Assembly (NCBI GenBank): GCA_963978905.1
Contig: OZ022256.1
Coordinates: forward strand, 30,343,426-30,407,425
Length of the DNA: 64,000 bases
Direction of reading: 5' to 3'
Source: Trichostrongylus colubriformis
Taxonomy: Eukaryota > Nematoda > Chromadorea > Rhabditida > Trichostrongylidae
The notes under the pieces were generated by a model. It searched no databases and was not told where the DNA came from. It worked only from the letters and a program-made list of their open reading frames with translations. Shown here in pieces: positions 13,445-26,188 of the stretch. Position 1 is the first letter of the stretch; each line of letters opens with the position of its first letter. The position numbers and the translations under genes are program-made.

Positions 13445-15933
13445 CTATGGAATGCAGGAAAAATAAAGTCGACGAAAGTGTCTGCAGATAGCCGCTGGAA
13501 ACGGCGGTCTGGAACAAGCCCGCTGACATTCCACGTGTACTCTGCAATCCTTCTGAAACCCTGACCTTGTCGCTATCAGTCGTTGTCTGTGTAACCGTGT
13601 AGCCTTTTTCAATTTCCCCCATCTCGTCAGAGAAACTGCAGTGAACACTTGTAAAACGAACACCGAAACTCGCTATGTGCCACATTCCATCGCATTCGCA
13701 ATAGCGAGGTGGCGCATATGCATGGGGTTGACTCGAAGAAATCGGTCACAACCATAATGAGATTCTTGAGCGAACCATCCTCTTAACAACTTGCTCCATG
13801 TGAAGCTTCTAATTCCTCAGTTAGGAGATGGCCACAGTAGGGGACCAGATGGGTGAGCAGAACTGCAGCCAAACGGGCTTTTGATTGAACGATAATATCA
13901 CGGAAATCACGCGATCCAAAGCATCCAACGTTGTTTTCAACGACATCGCCGCCGTCGCCAATTCTTCACTTTATGTGCCAATCGCTAATACTGCCCTTCC
14001 AATCAGTCATTACCTTCAAACTACATCCGCAAGACCATCCTCTTTACCTACTTCCGCAATGGTGCCTTTTTCTGCTCGTTATCAGTGCTAATTCGATAAG
14101 ACGTGAAGAAAAGTTAACAGTGCGTATTATGAAGGAGTATCCTGAGCCTAAGCAGGAAAGGTGGCTCTGGGGTGGGTAAAAAAATTATTTCGCAAAAGTG
14201 GTAAACACATCGGACCTCCTCCCCTCTCCCCTCACAAGCCTGGCTATCTCTTGCTGTTATTTTTCCTTCACATCTACCAGTTTCTCCTAAAAATGGAAGT
14301 TCGTGGCGGTTTCAAGAGTGAACCACTAGTGTGACGCGCTCTCCTGCTCCCTACAGGAGTCCTTCGGTCCACCATCACGAAAAGAGTGTGTTAACCATGG
14401 TATCACTCATTTTCTCCCTGATGCAGGTCCAAAGGTTGACGGTGTCATACGTCTTGGAGCATCAGCTGTAAATGTTGATTAAATATGCTTGAAAGGCATA
14501 TTTTACGATAATTAAAGAAGTGCAGCAAGTAAAGAAATATTCTTTCTTACGTGGCGCGATAATTAGCCATTAGGGCTCTAAATCTACTCGGACAGTGATC
14601 CCATCTCCCTCGGATGCAGTTAATATTACCGGCGTGGTCTGCGTCTGTCGCTGCTCTTTCCCTTCTTTGGCCTGTATCGCTTTTTCCCTAGTACTGAAAT
14701 CGAGGAAATCTTTCTATCAAATCCTGGATCTCCGCCTGTAATAGATAAGCAACATGACTCCCTCATACAAATTGTATGGAGTGTCATAGCTCATTTCAGC
14801 TAATTGCCTTGTGCATGGGCCCGTGATGCGCGCGGTAGTCGAAACACTCGGACCCAGGGCAGCACTTGCTTGGATCTGACCATACGCACGTACGAACTAA
14901 AGCTCGATCGATGTGATGGCGCTGCTTCGTTTTGCTTCAAATCTGATCAAACGCGGCTGCCGAACAGATAAAAACTATTATTGGCGGCCTAATGTAGTAG
15001 CAATAATTCGGTCGAATTCGTAGAAAGAGATGTTTGTCGAAGCTTTTTCACAGCTTCATGCGTTCAGACGAATTCCGCGTCGTCGTTGCTATCAGATTCA
15101 GATACTTCACCGTTATAGAAACCTCGGAAGCCGCCTTGTGTAAAGCTTTCAAAAGTTCCCACTTTACTTGTAGGTTCTTTCAACAGTTTTTTTTTTTGAA
15201 AAAATCAAGGGTTACATGTCTCCATTTCGACGTTTCCGCGATTCGTGAATTTTAGAACTGAAATCACAGAATACAGTACTACCTGTGCCCTCAATAGCGA
15301 ACACGAATGCCTGTTCTATATGCCCTGCCGGGCTATTCGCCTATCAAAGGGTTTCCATCAGTAACCACGAGTATTCTTCACTCACCCCCTCCCCCCGGCC
15401 TCCCATTCTCTCCTCCAAGATCTTGTTGACTAAAATATAGACTAGGGAGGGGTACGTGTAAACAGCGCTGATGACAACGGCATTTTGGTATCGAGGAAGC
15501 CCATGAGGCGTTCAAATTAGATAGGAAAACATGCCTACAAGCCGATTAATCATACGCTTAGCTTTGCTCACATCGTACAAAGGCGATCAGCACAGCGTTC
15601 GTCGACGAGATCCGCTGTATCCAATCCGTCTCAGGAACGTTACAGGAATGAGGGCTGTATCCTGAAGGAACAAGGAACTCAGATGTCAAGTTGTCGTACT
15701 ACCGCAGCAATATCGTCTACATGCGTTGTAAGCGCATGTAAAGGCATATCAACTGAATAATATTGATTACGGTTGTTCATGCACCTCACTTCAAAGCCAA
15801 ACTTAACAGATCATTTTGCGATCAAAGGACCGCGCCATCACGGGCTTCCAACCGTTTCAATGACGTTGATTGCAAAAATCTAACGAGAAGTCGTTCTAGT
15901 GGTTTCTCCCCGACTGATGTAGCCTTATGTCAG
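13445..15933. other. Stretch without a supported gene
   Basis: The first ~240 bp remain open on the minus strand and probably hold another exon of the 13052-13444 gene. Beyond that there are only short frames and the possible terminal exon at 15054-15178. Confidence 0.35.
15054..15178 (-). other. Possible terminal coding exon
   Basis: Minus-strand frame reading VGTFESFTQGGFRGFYNG then EVSESDSNDDAEFV and a TGA stop. The acidic C-terminus looks coding, but the acceptor is preceded by a poly-A stretch and is weak. Confidence 0.2.
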
Positions 15934-16023
15934 GATTTCGCACCAGGGCGTATCGCAAGCGAAGTGATGCGGATTTCCTCACTGATGAATCTAAGCGATT
16001 GAATCATGCAAACCCAGTGTCAG
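15934..16023 (+). CDS. Possible upstream exon of the same gene
   Basis: Acceptor TTATGTCAG, donor CAG|GTGGTA. Encodes a charged 29-residue peptide (includes SDADFLTDESKRLNHANP). Its one-base overhang fits a small exon starting at 16247 after TCATTTTTAG (SYSSKTRSRG..., ending at 16278 or 16331). That would lead in phase 0 to the exon at 17521. Confidence 0.3.
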
Positions 16024-17520
16024 GTGGTAACCATAAATCACTTACAGTAGCCTCGCAAAAAGTAAAATCCATTTTGCTTAGGCCTGCTGCTGCAGCTGAT
16101 GTACTTCCGATCTCTGCATTGCTCATTGACCTACCTCCTCCACCTTTCGAAGTACACTTTCCTCGGCGACTGTGCCCTGCACCACTCCCTCCCACACGAT
16201 CGTCGTACTTTTTGTGCCATCTCATCACTGCTCTTCTCATTTTTAGCGTCTTACAGTTCGAAAACCCGTAGCAGGGGTGTAATGAAAGATGGGACCCAGT
16301 CAGTTTTTAATCTGCTGCCACTACAGGGTATTGTTCCGGACTTCTCACTCTGTGCTATGTAGTCCAGTTAATGACCGCGTGATGCTTATCCTAGCTTCCT
16401 CATCATTTCTTTGGATCCTCCCCTCCCTGGTATTAATTTTCTCTCACTTCCATACATTCAAAGAGAGGTGACCTGGAGACACTTCAAATGCACTGAATCG
16501 AAGGGTCTTCGGAGTGACGGGAACGATCTAAAGCCTGATGCAGGACTCCTCTCCATGAATTTTTACAATTATCACGGCTTCTACGATTTCAAAGCATACC
16601 ATAAATAGCTACGGCTCGGTGCCAAAAACGGTTCATCCCGGACCTCCTTCCCTTCCTAGGTTCAGGTGGGATCACAGCTCTTTGTTTTCATCTTGGTAAA
16701 TTTTGATTATGCTTAGATGCGGATTTAGATACATTGCTCTCAAATGCACCCCCTAAACCGTACTTGTAGGAACTATGGGAATGTTTTGGAGTTGCTCCTG
16801 CTGACTTTTTATTCGCACAAGTTTGGCCCAAGCCCAAAATGTTCAAAATCAGCTGCACACTGACAAGCTACTTGCCTTTGTACTTTCGTTCCATTAAAAA
16901 CACAGTTTCCATTTTCTTCCGTCAACCAACAGCTATTACAGTGGCCCTCATTGTGTACACTTCCCTTCCACACCTTTTACCTCGTGCCACAACTTGATTA
17001 GCGCTGCAAATGTGTTCCATGCAGGCGGCTCCCTCTTGGCACAATAACAGTCTTGCAATTAATTTCTGCAATGAGTGGCTTTAAATTATCGCTCAGCTAA
17101 ATATACAACTCGCCCGTTGTAATCATGAGCGTGCGATTTCCCTTTCTATTTCGGCGCTGGTCTTCCCCACTCATTCGCCGCCGTCGATTGATGTTATTTT
17201 ATTTACGTACCACGTGTTCTACACGTACTTTGTACTGTTCGCTGTCTACTCAGCAGTCTACCGCTCCCTTCCGATGACGTCCTTTCGTTGCCACGATTTG
17301 CTCATTGACATTATTCACTACGGCGATGAAAAACGACAAATAATCAAGTCTCCGTATTCAAGGGCAACGTAATTTATACATTTTTGCCCTTCATTCTCTG
17401 CTTTGAGACACTCACGCTTCTCCAGTCTCATATTTTTATAAGTTTTCATGATAGTCAGCAGCTTCTAAATAAGCTGCTTTTTCACTCTAAGTAGTCCGCT
17501 CATATGCAATTTCTTTACAG

Positions 17521-18786
17521 GACCATCATCAAAAGAGAGGGTTGAAGAAGGCCGTGGTAAGGGAGGAATTTTCAAGTGAGTCATGATGGGACTAAACCTT
17601 TAGATTAGGCGGTCACGTGGGGGCTGGTAGGGTGGGTCCCGCATTTTCTGCTCAACACACTCCAATTCACGTCGAGATGTGAACGCCTGAGTGGTTGTTT
17701 TTAGTAAGAAGGCCACATTCTTCGGCCGATTCCGCGTTGGCCGCATTCCAGAGTCGAATTATGGAAACGAGAACATCGCGTACCGAATTCCACCGATCTA
17801 GGCGACAGAAAAAAGGGAGCGCAGAAGAACTGTCACTGTCGGCTACAAGGGAACGCTCATCAACTCCTGTCACGTGAGGGACCCTTTTGCAGCACACCGA
17901 ATAAGTATGAAGTCAGTACAAAGCAGTACTATCTCCGCTCATCTTCTTCCGAACTTCGTGTTGAGCTTAAAGAGAAATCCTCAGGTAAAGAAGGGAAGGA
18001 AGGATTCGTTCAAAGTGTCACAAGTGGAACCCCATAGAGTAGTCGAAGGCTATTCAAATGCAAATCAGCATGCGAGCGATCCGTTCTTCTGCAGCGTAGT
18101 GCAGAGTGTACCACACAGTCGACATTACACGCCCATACATTATGTAGGTGGTTGTTGTTGCTTCGAAAATTCTAAGCTTCTTTTCCTCCACCTTTGCCTC
18201 GATCCTGCTTACAACCTCCTTAGCCCAACCGCTCCCTTTAATATGGGCTTACTGGAAAGAAATGGATCGGTAGATTGCCTCGTCACGAGAACATTGCCTC
18301 ATCTTTCAGGACGATTTATTGGGAGTTGGTACCATATAATAATTCACTAAACATGAACGAGAGGTGAAGAGTGCGGGCAATAATGCACCTTCTCATGTCC
18401 CCTATCCAGGAAATAGCGGATAGGATAATCTATCAGGCTGGATTAATTCGAAGTGACAATGCTCAAAGGAAGAACCTACTAATCGAAATCGTTGCACGGC
18501 TTTTAGTACGTTGTGACGTTGCCGATTCGCGTGTGTAGTGGTCTTCGAACCCTTCTGCTTTTTCGTCTCTCATGACTCGAACGTGCTAGGCTCAGCAATT
18601 TAGCAGTTGCTCTTCGCATCTCAAAAGTAAGAGATATTGCTCAAAAGTCTCAAAAAGCAAGAGTGTCGATGAATTTCGAAACTCTGAGAGCCTCAGCATT
18701 GTCACATCTTCGAACAGTGAGCTTTGAAGCACCCGTAAGAGAACCCCAACAGAACCTAAGCGAACACTTTCGCCCCCTACAGCCAA
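17521..18786 (+). CDS. Unrecognised protein, three phase-matched exons (partial gene)
   Basis: Exons 17521-17575, 17705-17873 and 18590-18786. Acceptors are TTTCTTTACAG, GTTTTTAG and GTGCTAG; donors are GTGAGT, GTGAGG and GTAAGC. Codon phases agree at both joins, giving about 140 aa. The peptide is basic and Ser/Arg-rich at first (e.g. HRSRRQKKGSAEELSL), then has a helical-looking stretch (SNLAVALRISKVRDIAQKSQ) and a possible phosphosite (RTVSF). I do not recognise the family. It ends with one base of a split codon, so it continues downstream. Good splice sites, phase agreement and absence of stops support a real gene; its function is unknown. Confidence 0.55.
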
Positions 18787-19093
18787 GTAAGCACTCAGAT
18801 GACGTCAACTGCCCTGTGTGGAAAGCCTACAGCCACCATCCATGTAGGCGTGACATGCGCGAAAACTATGAGTGACGTCATACGGGGTTGTTATGCCTCG
18901 GGTGGTGAAATATTGCACAACAACGCCCCTCGACCGCTATGGCGTCGCGTTCATTAGCGCCGATGAAAACGTCATGGAGTTCGTTTTTGTTTCTAGCCAA
19001 CGCGGCAGTCCGAAACCACACAGTCAACGTCATTGTGAAGCTTTGATGGTGCCCTCGCACGTGAACGGCAGCCGAGGCTATGGCATCATCTAG

Positions 19094-19221
19094 AGCCCAA
19101 CAGAGCAACAACGGCTGCAGCCGCAGCCGACGAGCCTCTTTTCCCCTCAGTCCCCTTTGCAAAGTCAGCAATGCAGGCAGCAGCAGACAGCGCGGCAAGT
19201 TGTCCAGACCGGTCGCGGCAC
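19094..19221 (+). CDS. Possible next exon of the 17.5-18.8 kb gene
   Basis: Acceptor ATCATCTAG. The first two bases complete the codon left by the exon ending at 18786 (Lys). The frame stays open for 84 codons to a TGA at 19350 and is Ala/Pro/Arg-rich. A GTGACA donor at 19222 is one possible end. GC-rich DNA gives chance open frames here, so this is tentative. Confidence 0.3.
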
Positions 19222-21027
19222 GTGACAGAAATCCGCAGGGACAACCTGCTTCCATTCTTTTTTGAGTGGACTGTCCCAATTCGGCGTGACGGAAGAAGTG
19301 GTTCTCGTTCCTCGCCTGCTCCACGATGTCGCAGTTCAGCTGTCAGCTGACCCTAAACACAGCGTGGTGATCCTAGTCAAAATGTGCCAGAGTGCTGTTC
19401 CACTACGGTCCAGGAGACCTACTACGCGCTGATGAACGGTTTTGATGCAATTGCGATTCCCAAAATGTCGTTGCTTCTTCTTTGCGATATGGAGAGCTTC
19501 AGGCAGTTCAGGCATACTTTTATTTGCCTTGGATTTCATCAAATGACGAACCGGAGTAAGCACGTCACTTTAGAAATCCCTGGGACTGGTTTGTCACATA
19601 TCGTATCAGGGTATGGCGTAGGTCAGCTGATGGCCCATATTCCAGCCAATGCTATTAATAAGCGCTCACTTGACAGCATGTTTATGGCATGTCGCGATTA
19701 TCCCTTAGTACTCAGCTACGGACAGACTGTGGTAGTGCTCCCTCAGCCTTTCGTAAAAATCGGCTAGCGTAGCGAAGAACAGCCGCGGTTCCCTGAGATA
19801 AAGCTTCGAAGTGAGGGGCCCTTCGATTCACCGCCGATTAGTTGTGATGTTCGGCGAGGTCGAGTTTTCGCAATCGCTGGCGCATTGCTATGTCTCGTGA
19901 CTCAAAATACCCGCTGTAAGATGATGCTCACAACGTCACATCGCACATGTGAGCATGAGTGACGGGCTTGAGTTACGGGACTTTCTTCAGTTCATATCGG
20001 CCTCTTTCCACTCGCTTTCACCCCACCTCCCATTCCACGGCGACCTCTCCGCTATCCTCGTTCCCCTTTCCTACACCGATTGATTGCATTGATATGCCGC
20101 TTGTACTTGACCTCAACGACAGATTCCGCGTTATTTACGACTGCCGATATCATTCGTTTTGGCGTGCAGCCATATTGTTTGTGGCATAGCTGGTAAATAG
20201 CCACTAGCTGATGAATCCAAAACAGATACACATCTGTTTGAACTGTACGTCCATTTAGGGGATGTGTAGCAAGCAAATTGTGCAGTCAGCTATGCCTACA
20301 AAAGAACTACTCATTGGAACAGGTACTAAAGCAGTGTTCTCCTCGTCAGCTGGAAGCACTTTCGGTGAGGCCTGCGCAAGGAGCAATTCGAATCCTACTC
20401 CAACGCTTCGCCTTTATAGAACATTTGACAAAGCTTTGGTTGCACATGTGTCCTTGTTCTTTCGTTCATTCTGTGACCAGTTCAGATTCTTTGGACTATG
20501 TACTGAGATTTTGACTTGTTGTCAGGAAAAAGATCGGCCACTGTTTTCCTTCTTGAGAACACATTCATTTCGCCCTGACTTAATTTAGTGAACTTCTCTT
20601 TGCGAACAGCAAAGGATGCGAGCTAGTAGCTTCGAGGTAAATCCTCAGTTAAGGCGGCCGAGGACTTTTTAAGATAAGGATGCATCCGGCCAAAGTGAAC
20701 GCACGAATAAAAACCTGGAAAAGAGTGGCGAAGTACCAACAACAAGCCAGGGTGGAGCCAAGAATGTATTCAGAAGAAGATCTGTAGGTAAAGCAGGAAA
20801 TGTTTTACAAGACCGAGTACAGCTGATCGCTCTGTCCCTGTCCATCTATGAACGTCATTTCCTTGGCTATTTCATCACATTCATTCCAGGACCTAAGCAG
20901 TCCATGGCTCACTTCCGTTCAACATCACCTCGTGAAGCGTCCAGAAGAGTGCAGGTGTGCTTGAAGCATAAAAACATAAGCATGTGGCGAGGTAGGTAGG
21001 TTAGGAGCGACATGGGAGGCTGTTCAG

Positions 21028-21246
21028 TGCGAAGTGAGTGTGGCGAAGAGTGCTGTTTGGCTATCGGCCAAGATCGTCGAAGAGCCTGAGTGCTTTCGCG
21101 AATGCAATTTTCTGAACCACCAGCATGGCGCCAGTCGGCGGCTGGCTCTCCTCAGAGTGCAAGAGATCTTTTCTGCAAAACATTCCGCTCTTTCTGCACG
21201 CGAGGACTTAGCGGTGATGGTGTTCGATGACCTCGCGCTGCTAGCG
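21028..21246 (+). CDS. Candidate exon, 73 codons, unrecognised
   Basis: Acceptor GGCTGTTCAG, donor GCG|GTAAGC, open for 73 codons in phase 0. The peptide looks natural (e.g. FLNHQHGASRRLALLRVQE, DLAVMVFDDLALLA) but matches no family I know. It may belong to the same plus-strand gene as 17521-18786. Confidence 0.35.
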
Positions 21247-21810
21247 GTAAGCTTACATTGCACCCATTCGCTGGTTTTAACAGAGATTGCCTTTCAAATG
21301 CCCTATGTTTCCCCTTTAAACGATCTCCTAGCCCACGTGCATTCAGCAGCACTGTGCTGCTCTCCCCTCGTTCTTTTCTCCAGTGCGCATTCTCTCTCAC
21401 TCACTCTCTCCTGAATTATATGCTTTGCAACAATCCGCAAATAATGAGTCCTGCGTCACAGGGTTATTGCAAACTTCCTTCTCACCGCAAAGTTCGCTCT
21501 TTCTCTTCCTTGTGCAAGTACACGACTGACAGCCACGCAACTGCAGATCGAGTGGAGAACAGATGTCAAGCAACGCGGCTTTCCGACTTGTTTTCTGGTG
21601 CACGGGCCAACAATTGCTGAGAACAGCAATTCAAGCTAATCGACAGTATTTCCGGCTCCAAATCATAGAGTGATTCAAAAATTTTCAGTCGAGAACCCGA
21701 TATATTGAAAAAAGGTGATCTGTTAAGTTTTTGTGAAACTTCCCAAAGTAGCTGAGACCGTTATCGCCCGTCATTCACTCGAAGCTGTCGTGTCGTCGTG
21801 AAGTCGTGGC

Positions 21811-22022
21811 GTGGCGACCGAAATTCCAAACGAAGGTCCACATGTGACCGCGCCGAATACTATCTATGGAATGTGCGGGCGCGGCTGTGCAAACAATCGC
21901 AACATCCGTCGCGATGCAGGAGAACGCACTGATTGTGTCATCAGCCCTTCTAAAACCAGCACATCATCATCCCGCGGAAATCACGAGCCATCACCTCTCC
22001 CTACTATCCCAGATATCATCAC
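21811..22022 (+). CDS. Candidate exon, unrecognised
   Basis: Open frame of about 70 codons, Ser/Asn/Arg-rich (GRGCANNRNIRRDAGERTD, SKTSTSSSRGNHEPSP), ending at a plausible donor AC|GTGATG. The acceptor is unclear. It could be a disordered segment of a neighbouring plus-strand gene. Confidence 0.25.
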
Positions 22023-22674
22023 GTGATGAGTTAAGATCGAACATCATCCTATGCCTCGCAAGGGAATCCTTCATTAAATGTCCCTTCAGGTGCCATTTGC
22101 CTGATGACGTTCACTACTGGATACGCCTAGGGTGTTTGATTTCCTTTGAGAGCGGCATCATTTGCTTCATAAGTACCGGGGGTGTTCGAAGGCCATGAGA
22201 ACAGCCATTTCAAATGCTGAACCGCACATTAGGTGGCATTAGTCATCGTCAAAGGCCACATGTGGCGTAGCGGGATGACTAACAAGGTTGTAAGCAAGGT
22301 ATGAAAAACCAATGAGCGCTTCATCCCCTACAATTTTAAAAATCCGCTCTTATCTCTCGGATGCTCAACGAGTTACTTCGGGATCGGCAGTTCCATGCCA
22401 GGTTTCGTGATGGCGAGAGGAGAGAAGATTCACTTCAGCAAATCGGCTGTGTTCAGATAATCGCTATGAAATGTGACCTCAAATAGCCTCTTCGAAACGA
22501 TCTACTGCTGATGGTTTTTAGCGGATACGAGGTGGAGGCGCCAAGAAAAGGACACGATCGCCGACGTTCGTACCAGTTCGTAAGCCGGTGTATGATAGAG
22601 GTCGGTAATGCTTGGCGGTCGCGGCCACTACGCGATCACGGCTCATGCACAAGACGATACTGAAACCACACTCA

Positions 22675-22840
22675 CCCAAAAACCCTTCCGTCTGAAATCC
22701 TTTGCTATTCACCACCAGTCCGACGAGATGGGATCGTTTGTTTCGAGTAATTGCTAGGCGTTCCATAAACACAATCCATTGCCTGAATTCCGGCTCGCCG
22801 CGCCATATGCGGTGCACGTGCGTCCCGACGATGATGTACT
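22675..22840 (-). CDS. Candidate coding segment, unrecognised
   Basis: Open frame containing HRIWRGEPEFRQWIVFMERL and NKRSHLVGLVVNSKGFQTEG, ending at a strong donor G|GTGAGT. Without splicing the frame continues to a TAA near 22518. The left boundary is a guess (acceptor TCTTCAAAG or GAGTAG). Confidence 0.25.
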
Positions 22841-23025
22841 TTGAAGACCGCTACTCACCCACTGGAGACCGCAACCGTTGTGGGCGCTCTTTGTGAGCTC
22901 ATATGCGTTGTATCCAACACTTCAACGATCTTTGAAGCTTTGCGTTCAATCTCGGACGGTCTTCAGGGAATTCCCATGCACATTCCGGTGTCTAATGACT
23001 TCAAGGCAGTTTTCAATGTACTTAC

Positions 23026-23126
23026 GCTGAATCGCCGCCGTGAAATAATGCGCGAAGGTGCGCTGCTTCTTCTCTTGTGGACCAAACATCAAGTGGAAAA
23101 GTGTGACGCTAATTCGTTCAGGAATA
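23026..23126 (-). CDS. Candidate exon, 33 codons, unrecognised
   Basis: Acceptor TTGCTGCAG and a strong donor, CAGC|GTAAGTA. Encodes IPERISVTLFHLMFGPQEKK and QRTFAHYFTAAIQ. The frame also reads through the donor for about 24 more codons to a TGA. I do not recognise the protein. Confidence 0.35.
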
Positions 23127-25200
23127 CTGCAGCAATAATTCATTTCTTCATCACTGATAGTCATCAAAAGTCACTGATAAGTTTACCGAAAGGGTAGAAT
23201 GCGTCGATATGCGCTAATGAATGGGATGAAACGAAGGACCGAGCCGTTGCTGCTCCCGTAACCTGCTGTTAAGGAAAAGTGAGTGCTAGCCCTGCGCTTA
23301 TCTGCTCCTCGGCATTTGTCGCTTTGTCCCTTTCTATGAAGACTGAAAATAGAATCTGATAGACTGATAAACGAACAAAGGAGTTCCCCAGCGCCTGCCA
23401 ATCAGCTGCAGCCTCTGGTTGCAGTCGCTCTAGTTCTTCCCCTGTTCTTCGTAGTTTGCCCCATTTGCAATGAAACAATAGTGAGCGACGAGTGTGCGAC
23501 ATTTTACAGTTCTTTCTTTTTCACGCAGCACTCACCGCACCTTTATCACTTACGAACAATACAAACGTTCTCATCCACTTTCACCCCACGGTTCGAGCTA
23601 ATCGGCTTGAAAGGGCAAGATTTTCCACGACAGTCAACAGTCAGCGTCTGGACGCTACTCGAAATGCAGTCACTTTGAAGTGGAACTCATAGACCATTTG
23701 AAAGAGAGGTCGAAATCTTTTAGAAACCTTACTGCAATGTCTAGGCGGGAATCGGTTGAATTCTGGAAGCCGGAAGCCTGGGAAATAGGCAGGATTGAAC
23801 CATGGGATTGTGTCTCAATCCATCCCCGCATTTTGAACGTTCGAGCTTTTTTTGTTGTGCGCATCCTGCCTCTGTCCATGTTTGCAATAGTGCCCTTTCG
23901 TGGTGGATGGTACGCAGCTTCACAATGGATAACATTGATCCTACAGTGAAAGCCCCTGGAAAATGTGAAACTTCGTTGTCAACGCTGTTTCGTAGTGAAA
24001 AGCCTCTAGAATGCAGACAACTTTGATCAAAGATGGACGAAGTGCGTGTCGTCTATCGAAACCCACTCGACCTAATCGGACTAATTGTTGTTCGCACACT
24101 CACACGTCATTATGCGGGTCTCGAAAGGAACGCCACGATCTCTGGGCAACTCGTGTTCGAAACGCGTTATTCTCGCGTATTTAATCAGCTGATTCGCGTG
24201 TCTCATGTGATTTCCCCCTTCACACTCTCTTCCCTCACAAACACTCAACCACTGCTCTCGTCTAAGCCGCTTTGCCATGTCGTTGTGTGTCTCCATTAAC
24301 AGAAATGGTCTGGTCCGTAGGAAATTGAGAAAGTTTGCAAAGTGCTCTTTGTTACGCTGTAAGGATGATATGAGATTCAATACTTTTGCGAAATCCCTGT
24401 CGCAGTGACGCAAAATCGCAGAATGAACAAGTGTGACGTCAGTTTGACTGGTCTCTTGTTGGACGTAGAACCTTCATAGCCCCAAGTATAGAAGGCTTAG
24501 GCTCTTGTACAAGCAAGCTTAGCCATGTAGTTGGAAGTGGTGCTCCACTGTGCTTGATGTCTGGCGCTATTTTTGCCCAAGCTAAAAAAAATTCAAAAGT
24601 TTTAGTCTGAGCATCTACCCCCCTCACGTAAGGTTTGGGTAAAACTATGCCTTTAAATGCACAAACTGATGACTGTGGAACGGTGTGGAGGGAGGGTCGA
24701 CAAGAGTCGCGAGAGGAGTGCCCCTCGACTACATTAGCATCACCTTAACCACATAGGTTGTGTGCGGAACTGTAAGCGTCATTGGTTACCAGTCACCACG
24801 TGCTGCCCACATCTGTACCTGCTAAAGATCGTACCAAAGAACAGGGGTGAACCCCACAAAGTGCCCTGTTTGGCGGAGAGCCTCTGTCGACAGTTTCGGA
24901 TCTCTTACCGCATGCTTTCACCCTCTTCGGCCTGTCGTCTCGTTAGTATCCTGGTATCCCGTACAAAATCTGCAAAGGCATAGTGCGCACAACAACCGAG
25001 TGGGCGATACCGGAACCAGCAGAATCACACGACAACGGAGAAAATGCAGGCCACCCACGTGAGAAAAGGAGACAGCAATCTGCAGCCGCGCCGCCCATAA
25101 GAACACACACCTCCGAGCGCTAAATATAGTACCTCGTCTGTCTCTGATTACCGGGCGGCATCGTAAGGGCATGCCACGGAATAGCGCAACATAGGAGGTC
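23127..25200. other. Intergenic stretch
   Basis: Overlapping short open frames on both strands between 23.2 and 24.4 kb. None has a strong splice-site pair plus recognisable sequence. Confidence 0.35.
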
Positions 25201-25920
25201 GTCACAGTCATCTCGTACGAATCACCTCACAAGTCCCGCATGGGCCCTCTTGGTCAATCGATTGATTTGCGGGACCTGTCCTGGGTAGTACGACTTGCGG
25301 GCACGGTCCCGGATGCACCCTTCGCCCTCCGCGATTTTCGAGCGATGCAAGAGTTCGGGGAAAATCCGTGTCATCTCGGGGGTTCCAGCGTTTTTGCAGA
25401 CAGCCGGCGATTACCGCGCGTTTTCCAAACGTCCGAACGCTCGTTTTGTGCGCCTCCACCGTCGCAGTGCTCTTTCGCCGTGCTCTCGTCGTCACACACT
25501 CTCTGTCGACTCATGCTCTCTCGGTCTCACATGGCGTTGGCCGGCTGCCAAACCCCACCCACGACATCCCGCCGCAGCCTGTCTATTACACGTTATTTCG
25601 CCGCTGTGCAGCTGCCGACGCCGTCGTCGTCGCCGCCGCGCTTCTCCCCCTCCTGGTCGCCCTTCCCGAATTCCTCTGTTCCTCCTCCTTTTACTCATCT
25701 CAATTACAATTCGTCCCAGTATCAGACTGCAGGGCCGCACAGTAGTTACCCATCCGTGGCTGCGTTCGGGTGTGGTGGTAGGCGGAGCTGGCGTGGACAG
25801 CGTGAGGGCTCCACCCACTGCCTGCGCTCATTTTGCGATAAGTGCGTATCCCTGTACGCGGTGGGTGCGGCTACCCTACTGTCGCCTAATTAATGCAGTT
25901 GAGGACAACACCGTCTAACG
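25200..25920. promoter_or_regulatory. GC-rich block upstream of the kinase gene
   Basis: Clearly more GC-rich than surroundings, with CCGTCGTCGTCGCCGCCG repeats and pyrimidine-rich runs. Two plus-strand frames stay open for over 200 codons and others for over 100, as expected from few stops in GC-rich DNA. Its position ~200-900 bp before kinase exon 1 fits a promoter or 5' untranslated region, but no specific site is identified. Confidence 0.3.
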
Positions 25921-26127
25921 GTTCAACGATCCATCGATTTGTTCGTTATTGACACCGTGCTTGCTTTCTGTTTCATTGTTGGCTGTATGATCCGTCTTTT
26001 TAGCTGACATTTTATATTTCGTGATTTATCAGCTTATAATTTCAGATAAACTATTGTCGCTGTATCACACTTATTCAAGTTTTCGACTGGAAATTTACGA
26101 AGTGTGTTCGTTTTATAAGAAATCTCT

Positions 26128-26188
26128 ATGTTTATGAGCCGTCTTCGGAAGATGGCTATAGGAGGTCCGGTTGTGGCAGATCGACCAG
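26128..26188 (+). CDS. prk-2: Kinase exon 1 (inferred start exon)
   Basis: An ATG follows an in-frame TAA closely, then 20 codons beginning [10 protein letters not shown]. The exon ends with one leftover base before GTTCGT. The next exon needs exactly one base, giving an Ala codon at the join. A second in-frame ATG lies at 26134. The donor is weak but resembles the GTTCGC donor of exon 4 in this gene. An exon further upstream cannot be excluded. Confidence 0.55.

Noticed and set aside
18878..19324. 148-codon minus-strand open frame
   Set aside because: GC-rich stretch with long frames on both strands; composition is odd (Leu/Arg/Ala-rich) and the phase-compatible plus-strand reading is preferred.
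19384..19767. 127-codon plus-strand open frame
   Set aside because: Reads as protein-like in places but has no recognisable motif, no clear splice donor, and an overlapping minus-strand frame of similar quality.
25240..25918. Overlapping 217-, 207- and 125-codon plus-strand open frames
   Set aside because: Several frames are open at once in GC-rich, triplet-repeat DNA with no domain or consistent splice pattern; better explained by low stop frequency in a promoter/5' region.
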